Assembly: GCA_016208495.1 (NCBI GenBank)
Contig: JACQXX010000112.1
Location: forward strand, 68,616 to 129,422
Direction of reading: 5' to 3'
Length of the DNA: 60,807 nucleotides
From: Acidobacteriota bacterium
GTDB lineage: Bacteria; Acidobacteriota; Blastocatellia; Chloracidobacteriales; Chloracidobacteriaceae
How positions within the stretch are numbered: the first letter of the stretch is position 1; each line of letters opens with the position of its first letter. The position numbers and the translations under genes are program-made. This document shows, one piece after another, positions 34,198 through 43,771 of this stretch. The notes under the pieces were generated by a model. That model was not told the DNA's origin. It worked only from the letters and a program-made list of their open reading frames with translations, and did not search any database.

Positions 34198-34853
34198 AAC
34201 CTGTCTAATGCCGTAAAATGTTCATCATCAAAGGCTTCAAGTGATTTCAGAAGCAAATCAGCCTGACTGAGTTTGGTCTGATCCACGATTGAGTCGGGGA
34301 TGCACACACAGGTCAGCCCGGCGCTTTTTGCGGACTGGACACCCGTCGGAGAATCTTCAAAGGCGAGACATCGCACCGGATCAACGTTGAGCCTCCGAGC
34401 CGTGGTCAGATACACGGCTGGATGGGGTTTGCCAAAGGTCTCGTGTTCGGCGGAGTGAAACAAGGTGATGTGCGGGAGCAATCCCAATGTTTCCAGGGCG
34501 GCTTCGATGATCCGTACATATGACGACGAAGCGACTGCCATCGGCAACTGTTTTTCAGCAAAGAAGTTAAAGATTTTTTCAACGCCTGCCTTCGGCACGC
34601 CGCGTTGTCGGATGCAAAAGATCATTTCCTCAACAATTTCCTGCTCAACCACCTGCAGCGACTTGCCCTTCCAGGGAAACCGGTCATACCAGTAGCGGAC
34701 AAACTCATCAACGCGCAAGCCAATCGTCTGCTCGCAATCCTGGTGGGTGATCGGAAGGCCGAGCGCTCCGAAGACTTTGACTTCCGTATCCCGCCAGAGC
34801 GGTTCAGAGTCAATCAACAATCCATCAAGGTCAAAAATTACAGCTTGAAACAT
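34188..34853 (-). CDS. HAD-family hydrolase, beta-phosphoglucomutase-like
   Basis: 221 aa. Motif I FDLDGLLIDSE with both Asp residues, motif II ASSSY, motif III Lys in FGKPHP, and motif IV EDSPTG are all present. The alpha-helical C1 cap between motifs I and II fits the phosphoglucomutase/phosphatase subfamily. Substrate is likely a small sugar phosphate; not determinable here. The C-terminal LSE and TAG stop are in the CTCGCTA array. It is divergent from the DNA methylase gene, with a 140-bp inverted-repeat element between. Confidence 0.92.
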   Translation of the reverse strand: MFQAVIFDLDGLLIDSEPLWRDTEVKVFGALGLPITHQDCEQTIGLRVDEFVRYWYDRFPWKGKSLQVVEQEIVEEMIFCIRQRGVPKAGVEKIFNFFAEKQLPMAVASSSYVRIIEAALETLGLLPHITLFHSAEHETFGKPHPAVYLTTARRLNVDPVRCLAFEDSPTGVQSAKSAGLTCVCIPDSIVDQTKLSQADLLLKSLEAFDDEHFTALDRLSE

Positions 34854-34864
34854 AAGTAAGGTGC

Positions 34865-35004
34865 GGAGTGCGGTGGATTGACACCGCTTTTTTGTACAGC
34901 GGCTTGACGCTGTCCGATTTCCCTTTTGTGTGGTATTAACTGGTGATACACCAAAATAGTGTTACACGATCTCTTGTCAAAGCGGTGTCAAGCCACCGCA
35001 CTCC
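34865..35004. mobile_element. 140-bp element with 26-bp terminal inverted repeats
   Basis: The arms GGAGTGCGGTGGATTGACAC with CGCTTT (34865-34890) and the complement at 34979-35004 differ by one base. A smaller hairpin (ACAGCG-GCTTGA-CGCTGT) lies inside. No ORF; no clear target duplication. It occupies almost the whole gap between the HAD and methylase genes, so their promoters probably lie within or overlap it. Confidence 0.7.
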
Positions 35005-35011
35005 AAAATCA

Positions 35012-36067
35012 ATGAATTACATCGGCTCAAAATTGAGTTTACTTCCCTTTCTTGAACAAGTCTTCCGGGAAATCTCGGATGGGACAGAACAGACGTTGTG
35101 CGATATGTTTGCCGGGACTGGCGCTGTGGGCCGACATTTCAAAAAATTGGGGCTGAAGATTATTGCCAATGACCTTCAATATTATGCCTATGTTTTAAAC
35201 AAAGCCTATCTTGAAATCAATCACCCTCCAGCTTTTACACAGTTACAGCACCAGATAGGAACTCCAATTAAGACTGAAAACCAACCTGATGAAACCCATC
35301 TGCTGGCGCTCCTTGAATTGATCAATGGACTTCCAGGAGATATTGGATTTATCACCCGGCACTATTCGCCCGAAGGGAATCGGTTGTATTACACACGTGA
35401 AAACGCTGCCAAAACAGATGCTATTCGTCAGGCAATTGAACAATGGAAACAAGATGGCCTGCTTTCAGAACATGAATATTACTACTTGCTGTGCATGTTG
35501 CTTGAAGCCATTGACCGGGTGGCCAACACCGCCTGCATCTATGAAGCCTATCTGAAACAATTCAAGAAAAGTGCCCTCAAACCATTGAAACTCAAACCAT
35601 TAGAGCTTATAAACCAGATCTCACAATGTACCGCCTACAATTGTGATGCCAACGAATTGATCAAAGAAGTTGAATGCGACATTTTGTATCTGGATCCGCC
35701 CTACAATGAACGCCAGTACTCGTCAAACTACCACATCCTTGAAACCATTGCCCGGTATGACAACCCTTTGATTAAGGGTGTGACCGGCATCCGACAAGGA
35801 TATACCCGCAGTTCATATTGTCGAAAACGCGAAGTGATCCAGGCTTTTGAACATCTGGTGCGGCAGGCCAAAACACGGCATATCCTTCTGAGTTACAATG
35901 ATGAAGGCTTGATGACGTTTGATGAAATTCATCGGATTTTAGGCACCCGAGGCAAGGTCAAGACCTTTCAGACCACATACAACCGCTTTAAAGCTGATAA
36001 TGGACGCAAATATAAACGCAGCCGAACGGTTGAATATATCCATTATGTTCGGACAACAAAATCTTAA
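35012..36067 (+). CDS. Dam-type (D12 class) DNA adenine-N6 methyltransferase
   Basis: 351 aa. Motif order is that of alpha-class D12 methylases: an N-terminal NYIGSK start, the AdoMet-binding FAGTGAVGRHF, then late in the protein the catalytic DPPYNERQYSSNYH. No restriction endonuclease or specificity gene is nearby, so it appears orphan and may serve in epigenetic regulation or be a remnant of a restriction system. The recognition sequence cannot be read from the protein. Start at ATG 35012 is chosen because it yields the standard N-terminus; the ORF upstream runs through an inverted-repeat element. Confidence 0.9.
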   Translation: MNYIGSKLSLLPFLEQVFREISDGTEQTLCDMFAGTGAVGRHFKKLGLKIIANDLQYYAYVLNKAYLEINHPPAFTQLQHQIGTPIKTENQPDETHLLALLELINGLPGDIGFITRHYSPEGNRLYYTRENAAKTDAIRQAIEQWKQDGLLSEHEYYYLLCMLLEAIDRVANTACIYEAYLKQFKKSALKPLKLKPLELINQISQCTAYNCDANELIKEVECDILYLDPPYNERQYSSNYHILETIARYDNPLIKGVTGIRQGYTRSSYCRKREVIQAFEHLVRQAKTRHILLSYNDEGLMTFDEIHRILGTRGKVKTFQTTYNRFKADNGRKYKRSRTVEYIHYVRTTKS

Positions 36068-36106
36068 ACCTCATTTCAAAAACAGCGTCCTGTCTGAATT
36101 TTCTCT

Positions 36107-36571
36107 TTACGACTTCCGTTCAACTACATCCACATACGCATCTGGTTGGAGTATGGCCTGAGCCATTTTGTTTCGCCACACTTCTGCCTGTTTGAGCATT
36201 GCTGAGGTTTGGCTGTCAGTTGAACGTACCACAAACCAGTCACTCTGACTCGCACCAACCATGGTAGCCAGATTACTGTGCGACTGGCATTGAACCGAGT
36301 CACCAGAGCACATCACTTCCCAGACCCGCGACCGCTCAAACCATTCTTCATATTCATCAGCTTTCGACGTCACCACTGAAATCCGGCAGACAATCACGGC
36401 GGATCCAGCCTCCGCCGGATGATCCAGACGAGCCAGCGCTTTTTGGAGCAGAGGCCGCATTTTTTCGATTTTTTTGCGCTCCCAGTCCTGAGAGACTGGC
36501 TTCCAGGGCCACTGGTCAATGAGTTCTATGGTTTGTCGGGCAAGAGAGACGGCGAGGTGAAGAGGGGGCAT
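36107..36571 (-). CDS. Hypothetical protein, 154 aa
   Basis: Not recognised. Soluble, with a helical first half (including ERKKIEKMRPLLQKALARL) and a beta-rich second half with two Cys near VMCSGDSVQCQS. No signal peptide. The final part contains a Met/Ala/Gln helix (LKQAEVWRNKMAQAI). It is convergent with the methylase gene (39-bp gap) and its upstream region is a GGGCTGA array. Coding bias looks normal, so I think it is real. Confidence 0.65.
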   Translation of the reverse strand: MPPLHLAVSLARQTIELIDQWPWKPVSQDWERKKIEKMRPLLQKALARLDHPAEAGSAVIVCRISVVTSKADEYEEWFERSRVWEVMCSGDSVQCQSHSNLATMVGASQSDWFVVRSTDSQTSAMLKQAEVWRNKMAQAILQPDAYVDVVERKS

Positions 36572-36576
36572 ATGGT

Positions 36577-36740
36577 TGAAGGGCTGGGGGTTAAGGGTTG
36601 GGGCTGAAGAAAACGGGCTGAAAACTTCGGGCTGAAGACTTCGGGCTCAGGGCTCAAGACTTCGAGTTGAAGAAGTTGGACTGAAGAAATTGGTTTTATG
36701 TCATCCCTCATCCTTCATCCCTCATCCCTTGAGATGCCCT
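36577..36740. repeat. GGGCTGA array with TCATCCC core
   Basis: GGGCTGA/GGGTTGG units with GAAGACTTC linkers (36577-36680), then TTGGTTTTATGTCATCCC and further TCATCCC units (36690-36728), then a short TGAGCCC complement. Same module order as 11844-12066, but the right array is almost lost. Confidence 0.82.
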
Positions 36741-36753
36741 GAGCCCTGGTATT

Positions 36754-38355
36754 TTAAAATTGTCCGGCGGCGGCACGGAAGGCAGCTTTGGCTTGTTCAA
36801 ATTCGGCCTGGACTTCGATCACTTTCGTGGCAGCTTCGGCGGTGGCACGTTCGCGCTGGTTGACCAGAAAGAGGGTGCTGTCACCGAGCGCAAACCGGTC
36901 GCGCTCACCGCGTTCGAGCGTCGTCGCCAGTTGTAATTCCTGCTGGGCAGCCTGATAGCGTTGTTCTGCGGTTTGCAGGGCTGATACGGCGTCATCCACT
37001 TCGGTCAGGATTCGCAGGCGTTCGCTTCGGGTTTCCAGTTCGAGTTTTTGGATTTTCAACCGACTGGCTGCCGCACGTCCATCAGCCGTTCGTTGCCGGA
37101 GCGGCAGGGTAATTGAAACACCGGCTTTGATGGTTGAGCCAATTCCTTGAAACCCAACGTCACGCCCTGGACTCACGGTGAAATCAACCGCTGGAAGTCG
37201 CTGATTCTGGGCCAGATCCAGGTCAAGCTGGGTGATGTCACGCTGAATTTGAAGTCCTCTTAACTCTGGACGGCGGTCAATGGCTTCGGTCCGGGCACGG
37301 GTAATCACATCTATGGCCGGCACCACTGGCGGTGGCGTGATGACCGGGACCTGGTCAGCTACGGGTAACGGAGCAGGCAGCCCGTTGTCCTGCCACAGGA
37401 AAAGCGACAATTTGAAGGCGGCTTTCTGCAAATCACGCTCGGATTTGGTCAAATTTCCTTCGCGACGGCGCACCTCTTGTTCAGCTTCAACTTTGTCAAT
37501 TGGGGGCAAGTCACCCAAATCAGCTCGCTCCTGGATGGCAGTAGATCGAAACCGGGCAATGTCGAGCAGGTTGCGGGCGACATCCATTTTGCGTTTGGCC
37601 GCGACCCAATCCCAGTAACTTACCGACGCTTTGAGCAACAAATCCAGCCGGTTCTGGGCAAAGTTGACATCGGCGAGTGGTTCGCCAAGCCGGGCCTGAC
37701 GCTCGGCAATTGATTTTTCATTGATTCTCGCGCCACGCAGCAGCGGGATTTTCAACGCCACAAAATATTCCCCGCCTTCACCGGTCAAGGAAAGTGGCGA
37801 TTTCACTTTTTCCTGATTAAACCGATACCCGGCAAAAATTTTGGCACCATAACGGGTCAGAAAACCGACACCGAATTCGTTGGTAAAGGCTTCGCTTGGT
37901 TTGCCAGGACTCGACGAACTGTTATAGCGCAGGTACTCATTGGTAATTTCACCAATTGGGTCAAAGGCCCCTTCTTTTTCAAGGCGTTTGGCCGAAGCAA
38001 TGCGCCGCTCAACATCGGCGCCAAGCAATTTCGGGTGATTGGCTTCAACCTGAACCAGCACTTCATCCAGTTGGAGCACCGGTAGTTGAGAGCTACCGCT
38101 GGAAGATGGTTGCTGAATGACACCAACGCTCGGCACATTGACCAGCAGACGCCGCACAGACAGTGATTTCTCCGTCCTGGCATCTGAAAGAGCAACCACG
38201 CCTGGGATTGGCGGGTCGGTCTGGTTTCCTGAACTGGCGCTCGTTTTGGTAAAAGCTGGTTGCGCCATAACCGGGTGCGCTATCAGGCCAGCTCCAATCA
38301 CAACAAAGATAAGTCCAGCCAGATGTAGAAATACCAGTTTCACAGTGTCTCTCAT
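36754..38355 (-). CDS. TolC-family outer-membrane efflux protein
   Basis: About 533 aa from the chosen start MRDTVKLVF, which opens a Sec signal ending near VMAQPA. After a low-complexity region, the outer-membrane factor fold follows with long coiled helices (for example [17 protein letters not shown] and [16 protein letters not shown]) and paired internal repeats. It would form the outer-membrane channel of a tripartite exporter with the upstream HlyD and ABC genes, transcribed in the order ABC, HlyD, TolC. The longer frame to 38460 would overlap the HlyD stop and lacks a signal peptide at its N-terminus. Confidence 0.9.
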   Translation of the reverse strand: MRDTVKLVFLHLAGLIFVVIGAGLIAHPVMAQPAFTKTSASSGNQTDPPIPGVVALSDARTEKSLSVRRLLVNVPSVGVIQQPSSSGSSQLPVLQLDEVLVQVEANHPKLLGADVERRIASAKRLEKEGAFDPIGEITNEYLRYNSSSSPGKPSEAFTNEFGVGFLTRYGAKIFAGYRFNQEKVKSPLSLTGEGGEYFVALKIPLLRGARINEKSIAERQARLGEPLADVNFAQNRLDLLLKASVSYWDWVAAKRKMDVARNLLDIARFRSTAIQERADLGDLPPIDKVEAEQEVRRREGNLTKSERDLQKAAFKLSLFLWQDNGLPAPLPVADQVPVITPPPVVPAIDVITRARTEAIDRRPELRGLQIQRDITQLDLDLAQNQRLPAVDFTVSPGRDVGFQGIGSTIKAGVSITLPLRQRTADGRAAASRLKIQKLELETRSERLRILTEVDDAVSALQTAEQRYQAAQQELQLATTLERGERDRFALGDSTLFLVNQRERATAEAATKVIEVQAEFEQAKAAFRAAAGQF

Positions 38356-38390
38356 AATCAGGGGGTGAAATGACAGGAAACAGTGAATTT

Positions 38391-38423
38391 CCCTGAACCC
38401 TGAACCTCGAACCCTGAACCCTG
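38391..38423. repeat. CCCTGAA heptamer array between HlyD and TolC genes
   Basis: Four to five CCCTGAA units, one degenerate, without an inverted partner. They lie in the leader of the TolC-family gene. Confidence 0.8.
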
Positions 38424-38456
38424 GCTGGGCAAAGGCTATTTTCTGGTGAAACAGGT

Positions 38457-39878
38457 TCATTTGTCCTCTTTTCCCTCACTTTTTTCCTCAGTTGACTTGC
38501 CCTTTGTATCCATTGGCTCACGGCTGACAGTTGCCGGGAAAGCATTGAACTGTCGCCACATTTCAAAGCCAATCGAAACCGTATCCAGCATCACCCAGCC
38601 AGTGACTTCCGCTCCGGGTCTGAGAAATTGCGGTGACGGCCAGGGCTCGTCTTTGCCCTGGGCGATGAGTTCAGTGTCCGGTTTGATAATCACCCGATAG
38701 CGACTTTTTCCATCATCCACGGCATCAATGACCGCCACTTTCCCGCCAAAAGTCCCGACGGCGACCGATGGCCAGCCTGAAAACTGAAGCGCTGGCCACC
38801 CGGCAAACTGCAACCGCACATGACGACCAATCGCCACCAGCGGGGCATCGTTGTCAGAGAGAAAGATCTCAACCGCCTGATCAGTGGTTTGGGGTGCAAT
38901 CACCGCCAGAATATCGCCAGCTTTCACAGTTGCACCCGCCCCCACCTTCAGCAATCGCACCACCTGCCCATCAACCGGCGCCGTGACAATGCGTTGCTGA
39001 ATTCGTCGGTCCAGGTTTTGAATCTCCACTTCGAGCTTTTGCAAGTCGCTGTTGACCGAGGCAATCGTTTCGCGCACGGAGGCCAGCGACGCCTGGATTC
39101 CGCTGATGGTCGCGGCGGTATCGTTGACAACTTTGGTTTGATCGAGATTGCCCACCGTGGTGTCTCGACGAGCCACTTCAAGCGCCGCTTTGGCACGTTC
39201 GACTTCGGTTTGGGAACGCACAAAATCAAGTTCGACCAGTTCCAAATCGCGTTTGGACCGCAGGCCCTTACCGTGCAGTTCTCGCACCCGGTCAGCGTTG
39301 AGTTTGGCGGTGGTGAAATTCTGCTCAGCCGCCTGGAGTGATTGTTCAGCCGCCAGCAACCGATCACGGGTTTGTAATGCCCGTTGCTCAGCCGCTGGAA
39401 TAGCGACCTCACGCGAGTCGGTCAAGAATTCGATCTGACTTTCCAGCGCAACGGCACGGGTCTCGGCGGCTTCACGGCGCGCCAGGAGCGCTGCTTTTTG
39501 AGCCGCCAGACGTTTGGGTTGATCAGGGTCAAGAAACTTTGAATCAAGGTCAGCCAGTTCGGCGATCACATCGCCAGATTTCACATTCTGGCCCTCGACC
39601 ACATTCCACCCGACCAGTCGGGCTGGGATCTGAGCCTCAATATTTTGAGGGCGGTCCATTGGTGAAAATACAGTAATTCGACCTGCTCCAGTAACTGATT
39701 GTTGCCATGGCACATACACCAGACTGACAGCCAGCGCGATAACCAGGATGATCAAAATAATCGCCAGTGGCCGGGCAGCGTGAGGCGTTGCGACCATCCC
39801 GAGTGATTGCACCGGAACTTGAAGTGAATGCACAGACATATCTTGAGCGGAGAAAAGTTCTTCGGATTGTACAGCCAT
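38457..39878 (-). CDS. HlyD-family membrane fusion protein
   Basis: 473 aa periplasmic adaptor. A single membrane helix (about 34-54, [16 protein letters not shown]) is followed by a lipoyl/barrel-sandwich half ([16 protein letters not shown], about 95-110), a long coiled coil (about 120-290) and the second half with [17 protein letters not shown]. The C-terminus is Lys/Glu-rich. It links the inner-membrane ABC protein to TolC. Genes for all three are in order with 100-bp gaps containing only tandem repeats. No Shine-Dalgarno is visible. Confidence 0.9.
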   Translation of the reverse strand: MAVQSEELFSAQDMSVHSLQVPVQSLGMVATPHAARPLAIILIILVIALAVSLVYVPWQQSVTGAGRITVFSPMDRPQNIEAQIPARLVGWNVVEGQNVKSGDVIAELADLDSKFLDPDQPKRLAAQKAALLARREAAETRAVALESQIEFLTDSREVAIPAAEQRALQTRDRLLAAEQSLQAAEQNFTTAKLNADRVRELHGKGLRSKRDLELVELDFVRSQTEVERAKAALEVARRDTTVGNLDQTKVVNDTAATISGIQASLASVRETIASVNSDLQKLEVEIQNLDRRIQQRIVTAPVDGQVVRLLKVGAGATVKAGDILAVIAPQTTDQAVEIFLSDNDAPLVAIGRHVRLQFAGWPALQFSGWPSVAVGTFGGKVAVIDAVDDGKSRYRVIIKPDTELIAQGKDEPWPSPQFLRPGAEVTGWVMLDTVSIGFEMWRQFNAFPATVSREPMDTKGKSTEEKSEGKEDK

Positions 39879-39887
39879 AATTTTTTT

Positions 39888-39968
39888 CGGGTTCTGCGTT
39901 CTGGGTTCCGGGTTCTGGTTTTTCGACTTTATGTCCTTTTGGTCCTTTTGGTCCTTTTGGTCTTTTTT
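39888..39968. repeat. GGGTTCTG and GGTCCTTTT arrays between ABC and HlyD genes
   Basis: GGGTTCTG-like units (39888-39917) are followed by three to four GGTCCTTTT 9-mers (39930-39968). A related TATGTCCTTT array is at 15782-15809 and an AAAGGA-containing relative at 58036-58070. Confidence 0.78.
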
Positions 39969-39981
39969 GCCCCCACCCCAG

Positions 39982-41769
39982 TCAGGAATTTTGTTGCAAT
40001 CGGCAATAGGTCAATGAAATCAAGGGGAACAGCCCACCAAAGGCACTGTCAGGTTTGGAAATGATTTCTTCGGTTCGACCACTTTCGACGATTTTTCCAT
40101 TGGCCAGCAAATAGATCGAAGCCGAGCGAGTGACCACTTCTGGATCGTGTGAAATATCAATAATTGTCCATTTGTTCTGCTGGTCAAAAATCGCATCCAG
40201 AATCGTCAACTTGGTCTTTTCATCAATCCCGATAAACGCTTCGTCCAGAATCAGTAATTGCGGGTTGCCAACCGTGGCGCGCGCAATCAACAGGCGTTGA
40301 ATCTGTCCCCGCGAAAGATTGCGCCCACCACTGATAAGTTCGGTTTTGAGTCCACGCGGCATCAGCGCCAGATCATGAGTCAACTGCGCTATTTCCAATG
40401 CTTTCCGAATATCCTCATGGGTAATGAAAGCCCGCCCGACACGGATATTCTCTTCAATGGTTCCCTCAAAAATATCATTGGCATCGCCAACGAGTCCGAC
40501 GACCTGACGCAGGCTTTCCAAATCGGCGACTCGGACATCAACTCCATTGATTTCAACGGTTCCGTGACTTGGTTCATTTAATCCGCACATCAAGGATACC
40601 AGTGTTGATTTGCCGACTCCGCTGGCGCCAACCAGACTCACCCGGTCACCTGGATGTAACGTCAGGTTGAGCCCGGAAAGGATCGGACTCACATCCCGAT
40701 AGGCAAAATGGACGTCGCGACAAACCACGGAAGCGCCTTCAGGTAGTTTAGGCACCGGGTTTCCGCCAAGACGTTCAACCTCTAAATCCGTGATATGGCC
40801 TATTTTATCAAGACCGGTGAGCAGATCGTATACTTCGTCCAATTGTTTGATCAGTTTTTCCATTGCCGCAAGCACGGCGACCACGATCAATTCAGCCGCG
40901 ACCAGTTGCCCCAGTGTCAACTGGCGATTGATCACCAGCCAGCCGCCAACAGCCAGAATGCCAGCGTTGGCAATCGCCTGGAACAGGAAATTTCCAATCG
41001 CTTGCCGGAGCAAAACCCGAAAATGAAGCCGGCGGGATTTGATATATCCCATGGTCAGAACATCAGCCCGCTCAACCAGATACTGGATTGTGCCGCTCAT
41101 TTTGAAACTGCTGTGACATCGGGCAAGTTCTTCGAGCCAGGCAGCCACCGCGTACTTCTGAGCCGATTCCTGAATGCTGGTCCGCAATCCCCCAATCCCC
41201 AGGACAACCACCACAAAGACGGCAAATAACACCAGAAATGAGTCAAATACCAGCAGCAATGGATTATAAAAAGCCATTAACACCAACCCGACACTCACCT
41301 GAAGCAAAGCGGTCAACCCATCGAGCAGCAATTTGGCAAAAGCTTTTTGAACGGTTAACACATCAAAAAACCGGTTGACCAGTTCGGGGGCATATTCTTC
41401 AACCAGAGCTGAGTGTCGGATGCGCGGTAATTGCTTGGCCAACTGAAGGGCAACCCGGACAAAAATGCGTTGTTGCAGGGCTTCGACCAGCATGAGTTGA
41501 AAGACCCGTAAAACACCGGCAAAAAGTAGACCAACAAAAACAATCAGCGTCAGCACCACCAGTGGCTGGGTTAAAACATTGGCGGCGATGGTGTTGACCA
41601 GAGCCTGTGCGGCCAGTGGGACCGCCAGAGCCAGCACGCCTGTCATAACCGTGTAGACCAAAAGCACCAGTAAATCTGATCGGTCCTCCCATAACATATC
41701 GCCCAACCGGGAAACAGGGCTCGGATGCAGGTGATGAGGGTCTGTATGTAAAGTTCCAGATGTTGCCAT
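39982..41769 (-). CDS. ABC exporter with fused membrane and ATPase domains
   Basis: 595 aa half-transporter. Residues about 30-300 hold five or six membrane helices; the nucleotide-binding domain follows (about 345-580). Walker A is GASGVGKST, Walker B LLILDEAF with catalytic Glu, and the His switch is in ISHD. The signature is LSRGQ instead of LSGGQ. There is no N-terminal C39 peptidase or degenerate CLD, so it is not a typical bacteriocin processing exporter. With the HlyD and TolC genes it makes a type I secretion-like system; cargo is not encoded nearby. AGGA lies about 8 nt before the start. Confidence 0.92.
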   Translation of the reverse strand: MATSGTLHTDPHHLHPSPVSRLGDMLWEDRSDLLVLLVYTVMTGVLALAVPLAAQALVNTIAANVLTQPLVVLTLIVFVGLLFAGVLRVFQLMLVEALQQRIFVRVALQLAKQLPRIRHSALVEEYAPELVNRFFDVLTVQKAFAKLLLDGLTALLQVSVGLVLMAFYNPLLLVFDSFLVLFAVFVVVVLGIGGLRTSIQESAQKYAVAAWLEELARCHSSFKMSGTIQYLVERADVLTMGYIKSRRLHFRVLLRQAIGNFLFQAIANAGILAVGGWLVINRQLTLGQLVAAELIVVAVLAAMEKLIKQLDEVYDLLTGLDKIGHITDLEVERLGGNPVPKLPEGASVVCRDVHFAYRDVSPILSGLNLTLHPGDRVSLVGASGVGKSTLVSLMCGLNEPSHGTVEINGVDVRVADLESLRQVVGLVGDANDIFEGTIEENIRVGRAFITHEDIRKALEIAQLTHDLALMPRGLKTELISGGRNLSRGQIQRLLIARATVGNPQLLILDEAFIGIDEKTKLTILDAIFDQQNKWTIIDISHDPEVVTRSASIYLLANGKIVESGRTEEIISKPDSAFGGLFPLISLTYCRLQQNS

Positions 41770-41784
41770 AGGACATTCCTAATC

Positions 41785-41960
41785 GAATGAAGAATTGAGA
41801 ATGAAGAATGAAGAATTGAGAATTGAGAATGAAGCCAGTGCTTAGTGCTTAGGAGCCAATCCTTTCCAGTCACCAGGCACCAGGCACTGGCTTCATTTTT
41901 CATTCTTCATTCTTCATTCCGGTTTTGGTCTTCATTCTTCATTCTTCATTCTTCATTCTG
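41785..41960. repeat. GAAGAAT inverted arrays around an 11-bp inverted repeat
   Basis: GAAGAAT/GAGAATT units (41785-41834) face complementary ATTCTTC units (41899-41960). Just inside them are GAAGCCAGTGC (41831-41841) and GCACTGGCTTC (41884-41894). The right array encodes the last residues of the ArsR gene. Confidence 0.85.
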
Positions 41961-42335
41961 TGTTCGGCTTTGCTCTTCATTTTTTGTAATGGTCCAGAGA
42001 CGACGGACAGATTCAACGGCAGATCCGATTTGTTCGACGACTTCGCGTTCGTCTTCGAGGAACCGCAATCCATCAAGGAGCCAGGTGGCGAGCTCTGGTC
42101 GCCGCAAACGATAATAGACGTGACGACCTTCTCGACGCTCAATCACAACTCGATGGGCGCGCAGCAAGGTCAGGTGTTGTGACACGCCGGAATGGCTGAT
42201 ATTGAGCAAGGTCTGGAGGGTATTGACGTCATATTCGCGATCTTGCAGCTCTTCAACAATTTGCAAGCGGCAAGGGTGGGAGAGCACTCCGAGTAAGGCG
42301 CCAAATTCTTTGGTAACAAGAAAGCGTTGAGGCAT
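41946..42335 (-). CDS. ArsR-family transcriptional regulator
   Basis: 129 aa winged-helix repressor-type protein. The HTH includes LSHPCRLQIVEELQDRE, LNISHSGVSQHLTLLRAHRVV and the wing EGRHVYYRL. The metal-binding ELCVCDL-type box of ArsR/SmtB is absent, so it probably senses something other than a metal through that site. It is immediately upstream of the ABC-HlyD-TolC genes on the same strand and is the natural candidate to control them. The C-terminal NEEQSRTQNEE is encoded by GAAGAAT-type repeat sequence. Start at ATG 42335; the ORF beyond lacks support. Confidence 0.88.
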   Translation of the reverse strand: MPQRFLVTKEFGALLGVLSHPCRLQIVEELQDREYDVNTLQTLLNISHSGVSQHLTLLRAHRVVIERREGRHVYYRLRRPELATWLLDGLRFLEDEREVVEQIGSAVESVRRLWTITKNEEQSRTQNEE

Positions 42336-42506
42336 ATTTTCTACAGTTAATATATCTAGACATTTGAATATTTGAAATAAATACTCTGGTTGACCCTGTA
42401 ACGTCAATTGGCTCTTCCGGAAAACATGTGGCTTTTTTTTGGACACTGTGGCAGGTTTTCTGTCGTGGCGCCTGGTACCGTCTGTTGCCCATATCTGGTA
42501 GGGAGA

Positions 42507-42713
42507 CCCATAAGCGCCAGGATAAGGGAATCGAGTCCGATGTGGACAAGGAGACACGGGGACACGGAGGCCAAGAGACAAAACAGATCGTCTCATTCTC
42601 CCGCCCCCAACCGGAGATTATTCACACTCACATAAATCGGTGGGATGTTCTCCTTGTCTCCTCATCTCCTTGTCACATATAGATTCAACGTCCCTTATCC
42701 TGGCCCTTATAGG
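42507..42713. repeat. Imperfect terminal inverted repeats enclosing GACAAGG arrays
   Basis: CCCATAAGCGCCAGGATAAG with GGA (42507-42529) pairs with its imperfect complement at 42691-42713. Inside are inverted GACAAGGAGA-type arrays (about 42541-42590 and 42645-42678). The layout matches 7319-7510. It lies between ArsR and the divergent LolA-like gene and must carry or adjoin their control signals. The remainder, 42336-42500 and 42714-42802, shows no gene. Confidence 0.75.
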
Positions 42714-42802
42714 TAGGGAGCCACATCTTCGATGCCCCCTCCCAGTCCCAAACCAGGCGCTTCTTCACTCAACCACTCCCTTGAACTGCACACTGGATCC
42801 AT

Positions 42803-43486
42803 ATGAATAGCTGGATAGAAACTCCTGAAACCTTTATCGAGCAATGTATTACTGCCCTTGGCGGACGTGAAGCCCTGCGCGGTGTCACCAGTATTAAAAT
42901 CCATGCTCGCCGACACACCATAGCTGAGGACGCCTCGGAACCACTCATCTCCGACCTGTATACCTACCGTGCCGTGGGTGGCCGAATTCGGCTGGAAGAA
43001 CACTTCTCAGACCATATCTCGGTGATTGTCATCAATGGTCTGGCGGGCGAATGTGCCACATTTGCCAGCCGCGCAGACCTGGAGGCAGACGTCAGGCAAA
43101 CAACCGATCCACTTCATACCTGTGATGTGGAGCCGGTCAAACGCAATGTTCGATTGTATCCGCGAAACTTTTTGGCTCACGCCGATGAGCACCAGTATCT
43201 GCCGCCGGAGACTGGTATAGTAGAGGGACAATCCGTGGTGTGGGTGGATTTACCAGTTGAAGAAGTGAGGTTTGTCTTTGATGGCGAGACATCATTGTGC
43301 TGTGCGGTTGAAGATTTTCGCACGACAGTCACAACTCGATATGAGAATTATCAGCTTGCAAACGGTGTAATGACACCATTTCTTGAACGACGCTTCCGGC
43401 AAGGCACGTTGTTTCAGGAAGATCAGATCCAGCTTCTGGAATACAATCTCCCCCTTGATGCCCGGTTGTTTAACGTTGCTCAGTGA
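42803..43486 (+). CDS. LolA-like protein of unknown function
   Basis: 227 aa. The opening FIEQCITALGGREALRGVTSI resembles the first helix and turn of lipoprotein-carrier-fold (LolA/LolB-like) proteins, and the rest is beta-rich with repeated short strands, fitting a half-barrel. No signal peptide is present, unlike true LolA, so a periplasmic carrier role is doubtful. It has two Cys-rich spots (LCCAVEDF). The gene stands alone with its own leader. Its TGA stop is the first GTGAC unit of the next array. I give the fold as a suggestion only. Confidence 0.6.
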   Translation: MNSWIETPETFIEQCITALGGREALRGVTSIKIHARRHTIAEDASEPLISDLYTYRAVGGRIRLEEHFSDHISVIVINGLAGECATFASRADLEADVRQTTDPLHTCDVEPVKRNVRLYPRNFLAHADEHQYLPPETGIVEGQSVVWVDLPVEEVRFVFDGETSLCCAVEDFRTTVTTRYENYQLANGVMTPFLERRFRQGTLFQEDQIQLLEYNLPLDARLFNVAQ

Positions 43487-43771
43487 CACCCCTGACAAGG
43501 TGACCAGGTGACAGGGTGACAAGGTGACAAGGTGACAAGGTGACAGGGTGACAGGGTGACAGGGTGACAGGGTGACAAATGACAAGGTGACTTTTTGACC
43601 AAGTGACTGGATGATTTATCAGTTCTTTTATTACTTTGTCACCTTGTCAAAAGGTCACCTGGTCACCTTGTCATTTATCACCTTGTCAAAAGGTCACCCT
43701 GTCACCTTGTCAAAAAGTCACCTTGTCAAAAGGTCATCTTGTCACTTGTCACTTTGTCATTCCGTCATCCT
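43484..43771. repeat. GTGACAGG/GTGACAAG inverted arrays
   Basis: About 14 GTGACAGG/GTGACAAG octamers (43484-43613) face complementary units (43633-43771) across a 20-bp spacer. The left array overlaps the LolA-like stop and the right one encodes the C-terminus of the DMT transporter. Full pairing would give a hairpin of more than 100 bp. Confidence 0.88.

Noticed and set aside
38820-39341. 173-aa plus-strand ORF opposite the HlyD gene
   Set aside because: Antisense to a conserved adaptor gene, no ribosome site.
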